Source of the DNA: Paulinella micropora
Taxonomy: Eukaryota > Cercozoa > Imbricatea > Euglyphida
Length of the DNA: 62,087 nucleotides
Assembly: GCA_009731375.1 (NCBI GenBank)
Contig: BJOX01000258.1
Coordinates: 473,155 to 535,241, forward strand
Reading direction: 5' to 3'
Numbering within the stretch: position 1 is the stretch's first letter; each line of letters opens with the position of its first letter. Of the stretch, positions 36,946 through 48,483 are shown piece after piece. The notes beneath the pieces were generated by a model, which saw nothing but the letters and a program-made list of their open reading frames with translations, had not been told where the DNA came from and did no database searches. Both the position numbers and the translations under genes were made by a program.

Positions 36946-37450
36946 TTCGACGAGTTCGAGTTGTTGTAAAGGTTCGCTTCATGAGATACGTTATCTGGCT
37001 CGGATCACCGGAGGGATTCCCGTTTGGACCTGGACGAGGGAAAACGGCCGTCCCTGTTCGCAACGGATTAGAAGTTTCGTAAATGGCGCACCCCTGACAG
37101 AATTGATATATACTAATATATGACAGCCGGTTACTAGGTTTTGTTTCATATTGTTAGTTTCCTGTAGTTTTTCTTTCCTAATTTTCTTTTCGATGCTTCT
37201 TTTTCTTTTTTTCTCTTCATTCTCTACTACGTCTTCTTGATAGTTTGCGCACAGAGTCCTAGCGGGCTGCCTCGCTCAATGCCAAATCACGCGGCTCCCC
37301 CAATCATCAAACACGTTCCGTCGGTCGGTGCCAGTCTCTGTTGTTGGTGGTTGTAGTGTCGTGTGTCGGTCACAAATCCCTGCAACCGCTACGGATTTGG
37401 GTGGGAATACTGTCTTTCTTATTGTACCGTTCAATCACTGATATTAGCAT
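36946..37450. other. Unique sequence, no gene recognised
   Basis: Ordinary-composition DNA between the microsatellites and the rearranged element. Short open frames exist but none has a recognisable domain. Confidence 0.5.
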
Positions 37451-38144
37451 ATCAGACTGAGCACCTTAACGACCTGCCAAAACCTTTACCGTTGATAAGA
37501 CACTCTTTTGATCGGTTCATTAGATTCTCCTCTGCACGACGTTTCGACTTCACTAACTAGTTTTCGATTCCGTTCAGAAATGATTTCAAACGATCAGTTC
37601 AAAGTTTTCCCATCCGCATTACCTTTTCCCCCGATTTCCCGTCAAACACGTGTTACGGTAAATTTTGTGGACAAAGAGAAGGATTCGCGGGAAAACACAA
37701 TATCTAACTGTCTTTTCCGTTCCCAGTCATTTTTGCCTAGGCGTCCCAAATCGATTTGGAAATTTTCAAGTCCAACAACCCGACACTATCTGTTTAATGA
37801 CTGGTGAATTGAAGACTCGCGACACTATCCGTTTGAGAACTGGAGACCTCACAATTTACGTTCTACACTTGATCGTACGGTGCACCCAAGCCTGCAATGA
37901 GTTCGAAATTATGTAAATAAACGAAGTGACCTCTCTACTATTAGTTTGTATTTCACCTGCTCACCCTGAGTCAGGACTCAAAGCAGCCATAGTGTTCTTA
38001 TTAAGAGTTCGTTGTATCTGCCTGCTTGAAGAGTTGTATACAAACTCACAAGCAAAATAAACATAGAAAAAAAATCCTAAAAATACTTATTTATTTTTAG
38101 GTTTTGTTCTTTTTAGCTCAAATAAAATTTTTTCCTTTCTATCT

Positions 38145-38268
38145 ATGATGATGATGATGATATTCGATGATGATGGTGATGATGATGATGGTGATGATGA
38201 TGATGATGATGATGGTGATGGTGATGATGATGGTGATGGTGGTGGTGTTGATGGTGATGATGGTGGTT

Positions 38269-38314
<46 letters not shown>

Positions 38315-39074
38315 CGGTGATGGTCACCTGATGGTGATGGTGATGGTGATGGTGATAATGATGATGATGATGATGATGACCATCCGGGGAGGTGAAAAGG
38401 AGAGAGATGGAGAGAAAGGGGGAAGGGGTGAACACTTCGACAGTCAAAATGAAACGCGGCCCGGGGAGACCGACGAAGCCGAACTTCCGGGCACCGGAGG
38501 GAACAATAGAGATCAAAAACGGGAAGGGCCAATTGGTGAGCAAGCCGGTGAAGTGGAGGTAGATAAGATCAGGTGGAAGACGGGTAAGCTCTACTTGATG
38601 CGGCCGGCGGAGAGGGAGGTGAGTGACGATACGATGGACGACTTCTATGTCATGCGGGTACTCGGTTTACGGGGAACATCACTGCATAAGGCGGGAAGCG
38701 GGATTACACCGGTGATGCAGTTTTGGAGGAGTAGCGAAGAGGTCGAAGACGACAAGACGCGGCGGTTCGATCCAGTCTTTCTGGAAAAGGGGGGTAAGAA
38801 GAGGAGAACGTGGGATGCGACCATCAAGTTAGATGATGAGGACCATATCCCATATACCATTCAGACTCCCGAGACCGCGGTTGGTATTGAATGTGCCATG
38901 CTATTTGAACTAACAGAGGAGAGGCGGATACCGGCACATATTTGGGATGAGATAGAAGCGGAAGAATTGCCTTTTGAAATTATTGGGGCTCCGCCTGCGG
39001 CGGCAGGGTCTAGAGGCAAAAAGCGGCCTACAACGGGCGGTCGCACGATCAGGGCAAGGGGACGGGCACAGTGA
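38145..39074 (+). CDS. Hypothetical protein in the rearranged element
   Basis: The frame opens inside a GAT/GGT trinucleotide array that encodes poly-Asp, so the annotated N-terminus is artificial. The credible part begins near 38390. From about 38570 to the TGA at 39074 it reads as a compact folded-looking domain (KLYLMRPAEREVSDDT, MDDFYVMRVLGL, IPYTIQTPETAVGIE, AHIWDEIEAEELPFE), followed by a basic tail (RGKKRPTTGGRTIRARGRAQ). In the next frame an ATG at 38449 opens 37 codons with an AT-hook-like GPGRPTKP, stopping near 38560. A single-base shift there would join the two into one AT-hook protein. No family recognised; a DNA-binding element-encoded protein is possible. Confidence 0.4.
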
Positions 39075-40590
39075 CAAGGGGGGTGACGAAGTGAAGAAGA
39101 GAGAAGGAAGGAGGAAGAAGGAGAAAGAATGATGAAGGATGAGAGACATGAAACGAGAAAAGATGAAACGAAATGAATGAGAAGCGGATATATTTTGGGG
39201 GTGATAACGGTACCAATGAGACGCGGATATATTTTGGGAGTGATGACGGTACCGAGGATGTACAGGGTATGCGGGTATAATGGGGTGATGAGGGTATTAA
39301 TCATATGCGGGATCGGACAGAATGACAATAAGAGGGAGGGGAACGGTATATTTTTACCTTTATAGGTACAGCGGCGGGTTCAGGACCCGAACGTCAACTT
39401 TACGAGGTACATATTGCGGACATACGGGTTATACATCAGACAAATATCATATTATGCGGGCCTACGGGACATATGACAAATTATAATATTATGTGGCCTT
39501 ATGGGTTTATGCGGGATATAACAAAATGACAAATCATAAAACTTGTGAACATGCGGAATATAACAAACTGATATATTATGAAACGTTACGGGCTTACGGG
39601 ATATAGCGGACTATTACTCTATCAGACTTTGCGGATATATCGGAAACTAAAACGACATACAATAATGTGTCTTATGCCTTATAGGCTCATTGGGGAAACA
39701 TTGGAACGGGGTGGCCCAAGACTTTATATTCTTCCGCGGCTCTCTGACGAGCGATGACGTCGGATTTTCTATATTTTCATACCTTGGGGGATCTATAACA
39801 TATTCTAGAGGATAAGGAGTATACGGGCCAAGACTGGGGTTTATGCAGACAGACTAATCCAGTTTAGATAGAGAGGGGGGGGGGGGGGGGNNNNNNNNNN
39901 NNNNNNNNNNNNNNNNNNNNNNNNNNNNNNNNNNNNNNNNNNNNNNNNNNNNNNNNNNNNNNNNNNNNNNNNNNNNNNNNNNNNNNNNNNNNNNNNNNNN
40001 NNNNNNNNNNNNNNNNNNNNNNNNNNNNNNNNNNNNNNNNNNNNNNNNNNNNNNNNNNGATAGAATAGTAAGGGGAATGGATAGAATAGTGAGAGGGGAG
40101 GGGCGCGGGACAGCGACGAGAAGGTCATGAAGAGAAGGATGACGATGATGATGCAGAAGGGGGTGCGGTAACTCTGACACTCGGGTGAAGGGGTAACAAA
40201 AGAGGATGGGGAAGTGGTACATATAGGGTCTTTACCCTATATGTACCACTGAGACTTTATATATCAAGTAACGATCTTGGGGGGAGCGGTATAATGGGAG
40301 CTAAGAACGGCATCAAAAAGAAACTTTGATTTTTCTTTTTTGGGGGGAGAAGGGATGATTGGGAAGATAGATAGCCTAAGGGGGTATATATCATTCGCGT
40401 TATCAGCTCTCAGGTTCGTTTTAAGCATGGCGTTTCAGAGCTGGGGGCACCGCGGTGGGGGTAGCAAAGGTCCGGGGGAGCCTTTCCTTGCCTACGTTGC
40501 CTCTGGGCTGGGCGTCCGGGACTACAGCGCACCGAGAGTGCTTTAAGAGGCTATTCAAAGCCAAAAGTACAAAGGCTGATATGTTTTCGG
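39075..40590. other. Noncoding interior with short tandem repeats and a gap
   Basis: A roughly 43-bp unit containing GCGGATATATTTTGGG is repeated twice (39184 and 39222). Many diverged ATGCGGG and TACGGG motifs follow to 39660. A G-run leads into an N gap at 39891-40058, and two AGAATAGTAAGGGGAATGGA-like units follow it. A short palindrome (TAGGGTCTTTACCCTATATG, near 40224) is present. No gene recognised. Confidence 0.6.
39891..40058. other. Assembly gap (168 N) after poly-G
   Basis: N run preceded by a G homopolymer. Confidence 1.
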
Positions 40591-41254
40591 AATTGGCTTC
40601 AGCGCGTCGGAATCGGCTTCAGCGCGTCGGGATCGGCTTCAGCGCGTTGGGATCGGCTACAAGGCGGCACAGCCTGGCGAGCGCCGGATCAATGGAATCA
40701 GTGGAGCTTCGGATCAGGGGGAAGAAGACTCGTACGGGATAGTATAGACCGACACTAGATCGGGGGGACGATGAATGAATAGGGGCCGGATAAGGGGGAA
40801 ATTGGAAAATTGGCAAATATTTTATTCAAGTTGTGTGGGATAACGGTTTCCAGCGGGATGGCGGATACCTGATTTTTCGGGCGTTGGGTGGTGGAGAATC
40901 GAAGCGTAATCGAATGGTCAACTTGAAATTTTGCTTAATTCATTAATACGAGTACGGCGACGACCGTCACTCAGGTTCGTATTTGCATTCTATCCCGAGG
41001 TCGGTCGGCGGTGGCGTAAGTTCGACTCCTCGCGCGCACAGAGGTGAGCGCGCTCGGGGGGGAGAAGGGATTATGCCGGCCCACCCGGTATATAATTTCA
41101 ATACTTACCGTTCCGGTCTGTCGGTTATCCTAGGTCTGAAGATTACGGAGTCCCTACTTTAGGTATTCCTCAGTCTTCATATCGTTAGTACAGTTATCGG
41201 TTATTAAATTTCGTACTATCGTAACATTTTATGATTATTAACTAGAAACAAAAA
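40591..41254. other. Unique sequence with a short triplet repeat
   Basis: GGCTTCAGCGCGT is repeated three times at 40597-40650. The remainder is unique and no gene is recognised. Confidence 0.55.
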
Positions 41255-41501
41255 GACACTATCCGTTTGAGAACTGGAGACCTCACAATCTACGATTCAC
41301 CTCGATCTTAAGTTGCCACCAAGCCTGCAACGAGTTCGAAATGACAGTAATAAACGAAGTGACCTCTCTACTATTTACTGGTATTTCACCTGCTCTCACA
41401 GAGTCAGGACTCAACGCAGCCATAGTCTTCTTAATAAGAGTTCGTTGTATCTGCCTACTTGAAGAGTTTTATACAAACTCGCAAGTCAAACATTGTTTTC
41501 T

Positions 41502-41668
41502 CGTCATTCAGAGTCGTGTTTCCTTGTCCACAAATTTACCGCAACGTGCGTGTTTCACTGGAAATTGGGGGAAAAGGTAATTGTTCCGTCATTCAGAGTC
41601 GTGTTTCCTTGTCCACAAATTTACCGCAACGTATGTGTTTCACTGGAAATTGGGGGAAAAGGTAATTG
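41502..41668 (+). repeat. 86-bp tandem duplication
   Basis: Two adjacent near-identical units, each containing GTCATTCAGAGTCGTGTTTC and ACTGGAAATTGGGGGAAAAG. The second forms the inner edge of the right inverted repeat of the rearranged element. Confidence 0.85.
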
Positions 41669-41867
41669 AGTGGGAAAAAGGCAATAGTTGATCTTTTCTG
41701 AAAAGAACTTTAATTTGATAGTTTGAACTTGAATCATTTCTGAACGGAATCGAAAACTAGTTAGTGAAGTCGAAACGTAGTGCAGAGAACAATCTAATGA
41801 ACCTGTCAAAAAAACTGAATTATCAACGGTAAACGTTTTAGCCGGTCGTTAAGCTGCTCAGTCTGAT

Positions 41868-42354
41868 AAAGGCGCTGTTAAAATTATATTATTAATATGA
41901 ATACTAGACACTCAAGTTAATACAATTGATTGCTCTACAAAACCTAAAGTCACTTTGATTTTTTTTTTAACTTTGATTTTTCAAGAAACTTCAACGTGTC
42001 AAACTTTTTTTCAAAATTAAATTTTTTCAAATAATTAAAATAAATCAAAATCGAATTTTTTTTACAGTTTTCAACTTTTTTCATACTTATAACTTTTTTA
42101 TATTTTAATCATGAAGGCCGAACGTTTGCTTTTCATATCTGTGTATATAATATATCGGTCTTGATATATGTATCCGTACAACTGAAAATAACTTCATTTT
42201 AATATTAATCAATAATCAAACTTCACTTTCAGAATTATTAATACCAGATTTATTAATATTAGTAAACAAACCGTCTTCACTTTCAAAATTATTTCAACTG
42301 ACAAAGAAAAAAAGGAATGATTATCAAGTGTAAGGGCAATAGAAAAAGGAAAGA
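41868..42354. other. AT-rich unique sequence
   Basis: T-runs and a direct repeat of CTTCACTTTCA with AAATTATT; no gene recognised. Confidence 0.5.
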
Positions 42355-42357
42355 ACT

Positions 42358-42396
<39 letters not shown>

Positions 42397-42905
42397 CGGA
42401 GAGAAAAGAAAACGAAAAAGAAAAGACAGGCAGAGGCAGAGAAAAAGAAAAAAAAGTAAAAAAGAAAGAAAAGAACAAAGAAAAGAAAAAAAGAAAGAAA
42501 AGAGAGAAAGGAAGGATTACCAAGTGTAAGTGCAAGAGAAAGAGAAAAGACAAGAAAGAGAGAAAAGAAAAAAGACGGAAAGAAAAGAGAAAAAAGAAAG
42601 GAAAGAAAAGAAAGGAGAGAAAAGAACAAAGAAAAGAAAAGAGAGAAGGATTACCAAGTGTAAGGGCAAGAGAAAGAGAAAAAGAAAAGAAGAGAAAAGA
42701 AAAAAAGGCGGAAAGAAAAGAGAAAAAAAGAAAGGAAAGAAAGAAAGAGAGAGAGAGAGAGAGAGATCGAAAGAAAGAAAGAAACGAAAGAGAAGAAAGA
42801 GAAGAAATAGAACAAGAGAAAGAAAATAAAAAAGAAGAGAGAGAAAAGAGAGGAAGAAAGAAAGAAAAGAGAGAAAAGAAAGAAAGGAAGGATTACAAAG
42901 TATGA

Positions 42906-42943
<38 letters not shown>

Positions 42944-43076
42944 AAAGAAAGGAAAAGAAAAAAGAGAACAAAAAAGAGAGAAAACGAATGGAACGAAAAG
43001 AGTTCTGAAATTCCAAGAAGCAAGCAAGAAGACGAGACAGAGAGAGACTGTGTGCGTGTGTGTGTGTGTGTGTGTA

Positions 43077-43111
<35 letters not shown>

Positions 43112-43165
43112 GGGGGAGAGAGAGGGAGAGAGAGGGAGAGAGAAAGCACCATAGGAAGTTTGGCA
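42355..43165 (+). repeat. Purine-rich GA/GAAA satellite
   Basis: GA dinucleotides, then GAAA-type units in which a roughly 130-bp subunit beginning GGATTACCAAGTGTAAG recurs (42514, 42650; diverged at 42306 and 42889). It ends in GT and GA runs. Open frames are Lys/Arg/Glu repeats, not genes. Confidence 0.85.
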
Positions 43166-44390
43166 AGAAAGGTCAGCACCTTGAGGTTCCTAGAAAACTA
43201 AGTACAATCTAGAAAGATATTCTAAATATTAGCGACCATGTGCTTAGGATGTTTGGCATGATCGGGAGTCGAATGGTCGGGTACAGGATTCCCCAAGGGA
43301 TGACGCATTGGATGTAAGCATCTTATTATTGTCCTCAGCGATTGCGAAAACCTTTATTCAAAACGAGAAATATCCCCAATTTCAACACTGCTGCATATAT
43401 TCCACAGTACTCCAAACTTGCTAGGTATGGAAGGTAACAAAGGGGAAGGGACAAAATGCTGATGGAATGGGCAAGCAAGGTGGAGAAAATGATGAGGGAA
43501 TGGGCAAGCAAGGTCTACACTTTTCATGAGATGTGTGGACACTACGACGAAAAAACATACATACACATGCATACAATTCTCTTCGATCGCGGAGAAAATG
43601 CTGAGGGAATGGGCAAGCAAGATGGAGAAAATGCTGAGGGAATGGGCAAGCAAGGTCTACACTTATCAGGAGATGTGTGCACACTACTGCAAAAAAGCAA
43701 TGCATACACATGCATACAATGCTCTTCGATCGCGCTCATGCACACATGTATCTACGTATGTATTGTTGACCTCACATGATGGTATATTCTGCACACATTC
43801 CTCGTAGACATCGTGTGCGCCAATTTTCGCAGGTGATATGCATGAGCGAAAACAAAAGGGAAAAGGAGAAAATGCTAAACAAAAGGGCAGGCAAGGTCCT
43901 ACAATCTTCATGAGATTTGTGCACACTAAGGTGAAACATATACACATGCTTACATGTTATACATACATACACATGAACACAATCCTCTTCATTAACAAGT
44001 AACCGCGCTCATGCAGATACTATTTGTGCATGTTTTTCCCCCGCACATAATAGGAATGATCAAGCATTCTGCACACATGTACCTCGTAGACACCATAATT
44101 TTGTGGCGCCTATTTTCGTAGCACACACCAAGTTTGTTCTTGGCTGCGCTTGCATTTAGAAGCTACAACCACGACTACCGTGGCAGCTTCAACCACTACC
44201 TTGTGCACACAACCAAACTGTTTAGGGCCAGTAAACACAACTTGTCACAATTTAGAACCTACTTCAGAACCTATCTCCGTTGGATGTGGGTAATCTTTTT
44301 TCTTCTGCATTCCTTTATCAAAGAAGTGCCACTTTCGTACGCCAGTCGACGCACTTGTACATGCTTAGATTCATGCGCGCATACATAAGA
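43166..44390 (+). repeat. Degenerate tandem repeat with GAATGGGCAAGCAAGG cores
   Basis: AATGGGCAAGCAAGGT-type cores occur at about 43466, 43499, 43599, 43632 and, diverged, 43877. A second shared block (TTCTGCACACAT...CTCGTAGACA) occurs at 43787 and 44068, about 280 bp apart. No gene recognised. This is host sequence left of the viral element. Confidence 0.6.
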
Positions 44391-44570
44391 AGATGATTAC
44401 ACTTTTTATAGGGTCATTTTTTTCAGAAAAATGCCCCAAAAAAGTGTCTTTAAGCCCAAATCGTCATTTTTTATATTTCGTTAAACAATAAGATGATTAC
44501 ACTTTTCATAGGGTCATTTTAAGAAAAATGCACTCTATGAAAAGTGTCCTACACAGTCCAAATCACCATT
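44391..44570 (+). repeat. Left-terminal pair of hairpin direct repeats
   Basis: Two direct repeats of about 90 bp start AAGATGATTACACTTTT (44391 and 44491). In the second, ACACTTTTCATAG and CTATGAAAAGTGT form a perfect 13-bp stem. In the first the stem is degenerate. They lie at the presumed left end of the viral element and may be remnants of its terminal repeat. Confidence 0.65.
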
Positions 44571-44701
44571 TTTCATCAACTAACGAAATCATAAAGAAAT
44601 CAAAGAGAAATCAAGAAAGGAAATATTAATCATTTTTTTATTTATCATTTAATTATTTATCATTTTAAAAATATAATAACAACTATATAGAACTAGTAGA
44701 A

Positions 44702-45005
44702 ATGGTGTTCATCGGAACGAAAGTTGTCGGGGTGACATTTGAGGGGAGACAAAATAATTTAATACAACTCATTCGTAATCCAAGAACGAATGTTTATATA
44801 GTGAAAGAACCGAATAATCAATTTGACCAAAAATGCTATTAAAGTTGAAACAAGCGATGGAAAACATTTGGGTTATGTGGCAAAAGAACTAGCAAAAGAA
44901 AAAAATGAGAAACTACCAGAAAAACGAAAAGTTCATTATAAAGTATATGGTGGTGGTCTAGGTAAGAATTACGGAATGGAGATAACAATTCAAGTGAAAC
45001 AATAG
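44702..45005 (+). pseudogene. HIRAN-domain protein, one frameshift
   Basis: The frame from ATG 44702 gives a HIRAN start (VVGVTFEGRQ and the EPNNQFD block) and stops at 44842. The next frame, from about 44830, supplies the second half (NAIKVETSDGKHLGYVAKELA) and ends at TAG 45005. The switch sits in an A5 run at 44829-44833. One extra base explains it, because the total length is 304 nt, one more than a multiple of three. HIRAN domains recognise DNA ends or stalled forks and occur as free-standing proteins in phages and large DNA viruses. As first gene of the left module it may act in replication. Confidence 0.8.
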
Positions 45006-45063
45006 GAATTAATTTTTAATTTATATCATTATGATTATTATTATATAACAATATACATATAGA

Positions 45064-45091
45064 GTTTTGGTGAAGCTTTTTCAAAAGGTTC
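45064..45091 (+). repeat. 28-bp direct repeat, copy 1
   Basis: The 28 bases starting GTTTTGGTGAAGCTTTTTC are identical to 49608-49635. The inner part GAAGCTTTT/AAAAGGTTC is nearly self-complementary. Copy 1 lies immediately upstream of the ATG at 45093, so a promoter or leader role is possible. Confidence 0.85.
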
Positions 45092-45092
45092 T

Positions 45093-45346
45093 ATGCCGTC
45101 ACAAAGCAGACCGATAGGCTCTGTAAAGTTAGGGCGACCTGCTAAATATACATCTGATGAAGAAAAGAAAAAAGCTCATTACGAGGCTTCAAGAAGATAT
45201 GTCTTAAAAACCCAGAAATGTATAGAAAGGCTGGTGTTTCATATTATGAAAGGAATAAAGAAGCCATATCGGCGAAAAGGAAGGAGCGATATGCGATGAA
45301 AAAGAAACAAAAAATGGAAAGTGTCGTAGAAGTTGAAATACGGTAA
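45093..45346 (+). pseudogene. Small basic protein, one frameshift
   Basis: ATG 45093 opens MPSQSRPIGSVKLGRPAKY, containing an AT-hook-like GRPAKY, then a charged helix (TSDEEKKKAHYEASRRY). At an A5 run near 45212 the frame is lost. The neighbouring frame continues with an Asn/Tyr/Lys/Arg-rich helix (YYERNKEAISAKRKERY) to TAA at 45344-45346. The total of 254 nt is one short of a multiple of three, matching one missing base. Short Lys/Arg/Tyr-rich proteins of this kind are common in large DNA viruses and are presumed to bind DNA. Its place just before the polymerase fits an early or replication role, but no function is established. Confidence 0.6.
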
Positions 45347-45487
45347 AACTAATTACTCTTACATTTAATTATTTTTTCCAATAAATTTTTTTTACATTTA
45401 TATAATTATCATCTAAACAAATAACACAAGTATAATATAAATCATTGGGATTAATTCAAAACCAAAATATCTATTCCATAATATACA

Positions 45488-48483
45488 ATGTCATACAAGC
45501 CACCTCTACCCCCTAGACCGAACAAGAAGAATGTGGAACTATTAGAGGCGAAGGCTAAGCTGAGAATGGTTGAAACGAAAGATAGAAGAAACCGCCAGGA
45601 CCTTCTATCTAACATTCGTAGTAATACGAGGGCAAATCTCCGCGAGGCTAAGACTAGGGAAGCGAAGAGGCGAGAGTTTAGCAAACGATTACGAAGTTAG
45701 GAGGGATAACCAGCTGAACTCTCTCACATTCAAATTTAGGGACTTAGATACAAGCTTCTACGATACGGACACCTTGGAAGAGAAGGTATTGATACCCGCT
45801 ATAAGATATGCTAGAAGGGAAGGGATGACGGCTAATGCGGATGTCAATATATCTACAACATACTCCTCATTTCAACTCCGCCAATACGATACCGTATTTA
45901 TGGATGCTCTGAACGAGTTCAACATAAACAATATTGAAGCTAGTGAGAGAGGATATGAAAGCAACATACGATATGTGGAAATAACCATAGTTCAAGAAAA
46001 CGGCGGAGGATGCTATGAAGGAAAAACCGAAAAGAGGGAGAAAGTTGAAGAAGGTAGAAAGGTATCTCCTCCAAGCAAAAATAACAACTGCTTATTCTTC
46101 TTATGTAAGGATATTCTAAATATTCACCCGATGAACAAGAACAGGTGTAATAAAGTCCGAGATGAATTCAACCTTCCGCCAAACTCTCCTATACCATTTT
46201 CAATAGCAATCCAAATATTGAAAAAATATGCGAAGGAAGGGAAAACATACGAAATAACGGACCACATTATGAAGGAAACAGTCAGCACAAATGAAGAAGG
46301 ACAATAACCAGGTAAACTAATCTTTTTAGAAAATAACCACTATTACGGATTGGTTAAGCAATTTAAGAAGCGGTGCGAAGACTTGTTACAATTATATTTG
46401 AAGAAGCATACATGTAATCTTAACAGGAAAAAGTTTGCCGATATTAGATTGAAGAAGAATGATAAAAGACACTTAATAACTAAACTACACAGAAGAAAAA
46501 ATAAATAACGACCAAGTCCTTCATTACGATTTGGAAACATTTAGAAATATGCTAATAGCTTTGGGATACGATATCCACGACTGCTATATAGTAGGATATA
46601 CTCAGGGGTCTGAGGGTTTTAAATTTATAGCGGGTAAAGATTGTGTAAGTAAATTCGTGAACCTACTAATAGAACGAGGCGAGAAGATAAAAGAAGGATG
46701 GGAGCCTAAATGTAAGAAAGATAAACCGCCCGTTCTATATGTTAATGGTTTTAACGGAGCAAACTTTGACCACTACTTCATACACCAAGAATTAATTAAA
46801 AGGGGTATTCAGATTAAGTCGTCAAAAATAAACAACGGCTCTATTATCTGCTTAGAATTTGAAAATGTTAAGATGTGGGATATGTGTAAGCATACACATT
46901 GTCAAGGAAGTCTTAAAACAAATCTTGAAAGTATTGGATGCGAAATCCTCAAAGGCGACTTCGACCACGACAGGGCTAAGAGATGGGAGGATATGGACGA
47001 GAAGACGAGGCAGGACTGTTTGGTTTATCTAAGGAATGATGTTATGGGTTTGAAGGAATTACATGACAAGTTAAATACCGAAACATTTACAGCTCACAAA
47101 GTCAATCTAACCTCATACATTTCAACATCCAGCCTGGCTTTCAACATATGGAAAAAATACGTAGATGGTAAATACGAGGTGAGACTCCAACAGTAGAGCA
47201 GGAAAGAGCATTTAGAAAAGCGATTATTGGCGGAAGGACTTACCAGTCTAAAAGACGATTTACTTCAAAGCAGTATGAAAGATATTTAAAAAAAGAAATA
47301 GGATACAATGATATAGATGATTACCTGATTGATGCTGATGTCGTATCTCTATACCCATCAGCAATGTTGAACGAATTTATGGTGGGAGATATTATAGAAA
47401 CAATCGGACCATTTGACCCGCGAAACCTTCAAATCGGTATTTACAACCTTGACTATATTTCTCCAAAAGACAGAGAGACGGAATGGGCTCTCTTAAATGG
47501 CGACTAGAAGATATGAAGGACCAATGGCTGACGAGTGTAGATATTGAGGATATGGTAGCCAAAGGATATGAAGTCAGCATACATAAAGGATACTACACCG
47601 TAAAATCTGAATGTGTATTCGCCAAATACATAGATGATATGTTTAAGGCGAAGGAAAATGCGGAGAAAGGTAGCCCGCAATATCTGCTCGCCAAGCTGTT
47701 TATGAATAGTCTATACGGTAAGATGATACAGAGACCAATACCTTCAATAACAACATATATACAAACTAATGAAGAATACTGGAAATTTTGGAGCAGTAAT
47801 CAAATAACTGACATTGTTAAATTTACAGATAAAGAAGGAAAAGATTTATGGCACATATCGGGCCTTCCTCGTAATCCAATCTTATTAGAGAGCAGCATAA
47901 CCAAGCTTTCACACTATGGGGCATTCATTCTAGCATATAGCAGTCGCATTATGTTCAACTATATTAAGGAAGCCAACCCACATAGAAGCATTGAAGATGA
48001 TTTCTACTACGCCGACACAGATAGCTTACAAATCCACGCGAGATGTGCTAGATATATCAAGAATATGGGTAATAAGAAACTCGGAGGTATAGGGGACGAT
48101 TTGGGCGATGGATGTAAGATTATAAAAGGTGTGTGGATAGCACCAAAACTATACATGTTAGAATTTACGACGAAGGATGCCTTTACGGAAGGAATGACCA
48201 AGAATGACTTAAAGCATATTTCAAAAGGAGTTAAAATAGTGTCTGAAAATGGAGTTAAAAGATATTTCCATTTCAGGGGTAAAGGCTTAGATGCTAATCA
48301 GCTAAACTATGATACATTTGATAAGATGGACAAAGGCGGGTCGGTTGAAAATGTAAAGGATTTCCAAATGAAAAAAATACACATTGATAGAAACAGCAAA
48401 CAGCAACAAGCCCCACATTTTAGCATTTTACATATGACTAACGTTAAAAAACAAGTTAATGAGAACAAATGGGCTGGTCGTGA
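45488..48483 (+). pseudogene. pPolB: Protein-primed DNA polymerase B, multiply broken
   Basis: Replicates the viral genome by protein priming. About 1000 codons start at ATG 45488. The N-terminal third has no exonuclease or polymerase motif; it includes a basic segment and NNNCLFFLCKDI near 46083-46115. The exonuclease motifs are HYDLETF (46522), NGFNGANFDHY (46744) and YLRNDVMGL (about 47028). Polymerase motif A is DADVVSLYPS (47331-47360), motif B KLFMNSLYGKM (47693-47725) and motif C YYADTDS (48005-48025), with a later APKLYML. Breaks: frame changes near 45678, 46485, 47180 and 47493, and an in-frame TAA at 46305-46307. After 48483 the 3' end is replaced by an inverted segment, so the C-terminal codons now lie on the minus strand at about 48648-48699. 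The insert between motifs A and B fits the TPR region of protein-primed enzymes. Confidence 0.9.

Larger units (their letters stand above)
37451..41867. mobile_element. Rearranged element bounded by a 230-260 bp inverted repeat
   Basis: Segment 37451-37678 (starting ATCAGACTGAGC) is repeated in reverse complement at 41607-41867. Both copies share GACTTCACTAACTAG and TTCGATTCCGTTCAGAAATG. Nested inside, 37821-38052 recurs in direct orientation at 41255-41490. The inner repeats are direct and the outer ones inverted, so this is not a simple TIR pair; an internal inversion or nested insertion is likely. The interior holds an open frame (38145-39074), GC-rich tandem repeats and a 168-N gap. Confidence 0.65.

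Noticed and set aside
41020-41075. Possible tRNA or pol III element from an AGTTCGACTCC B-box-like motif
   Set aside because: No matching A-box at the right distance and no cloverleaf.
42317-43201. Lys/Arg/Glu-rich or Ser/Phe/Leu-rich proteins
   Set aside because: Translations of a GA/GAAA satellite on either strand.
44134-44388. 84-codon frame with aromatic residues just left of the viral element
   Set aside because: No recognisable domain, no neighbours in support, and it overlaps the degenerate 280-bp repeat region.
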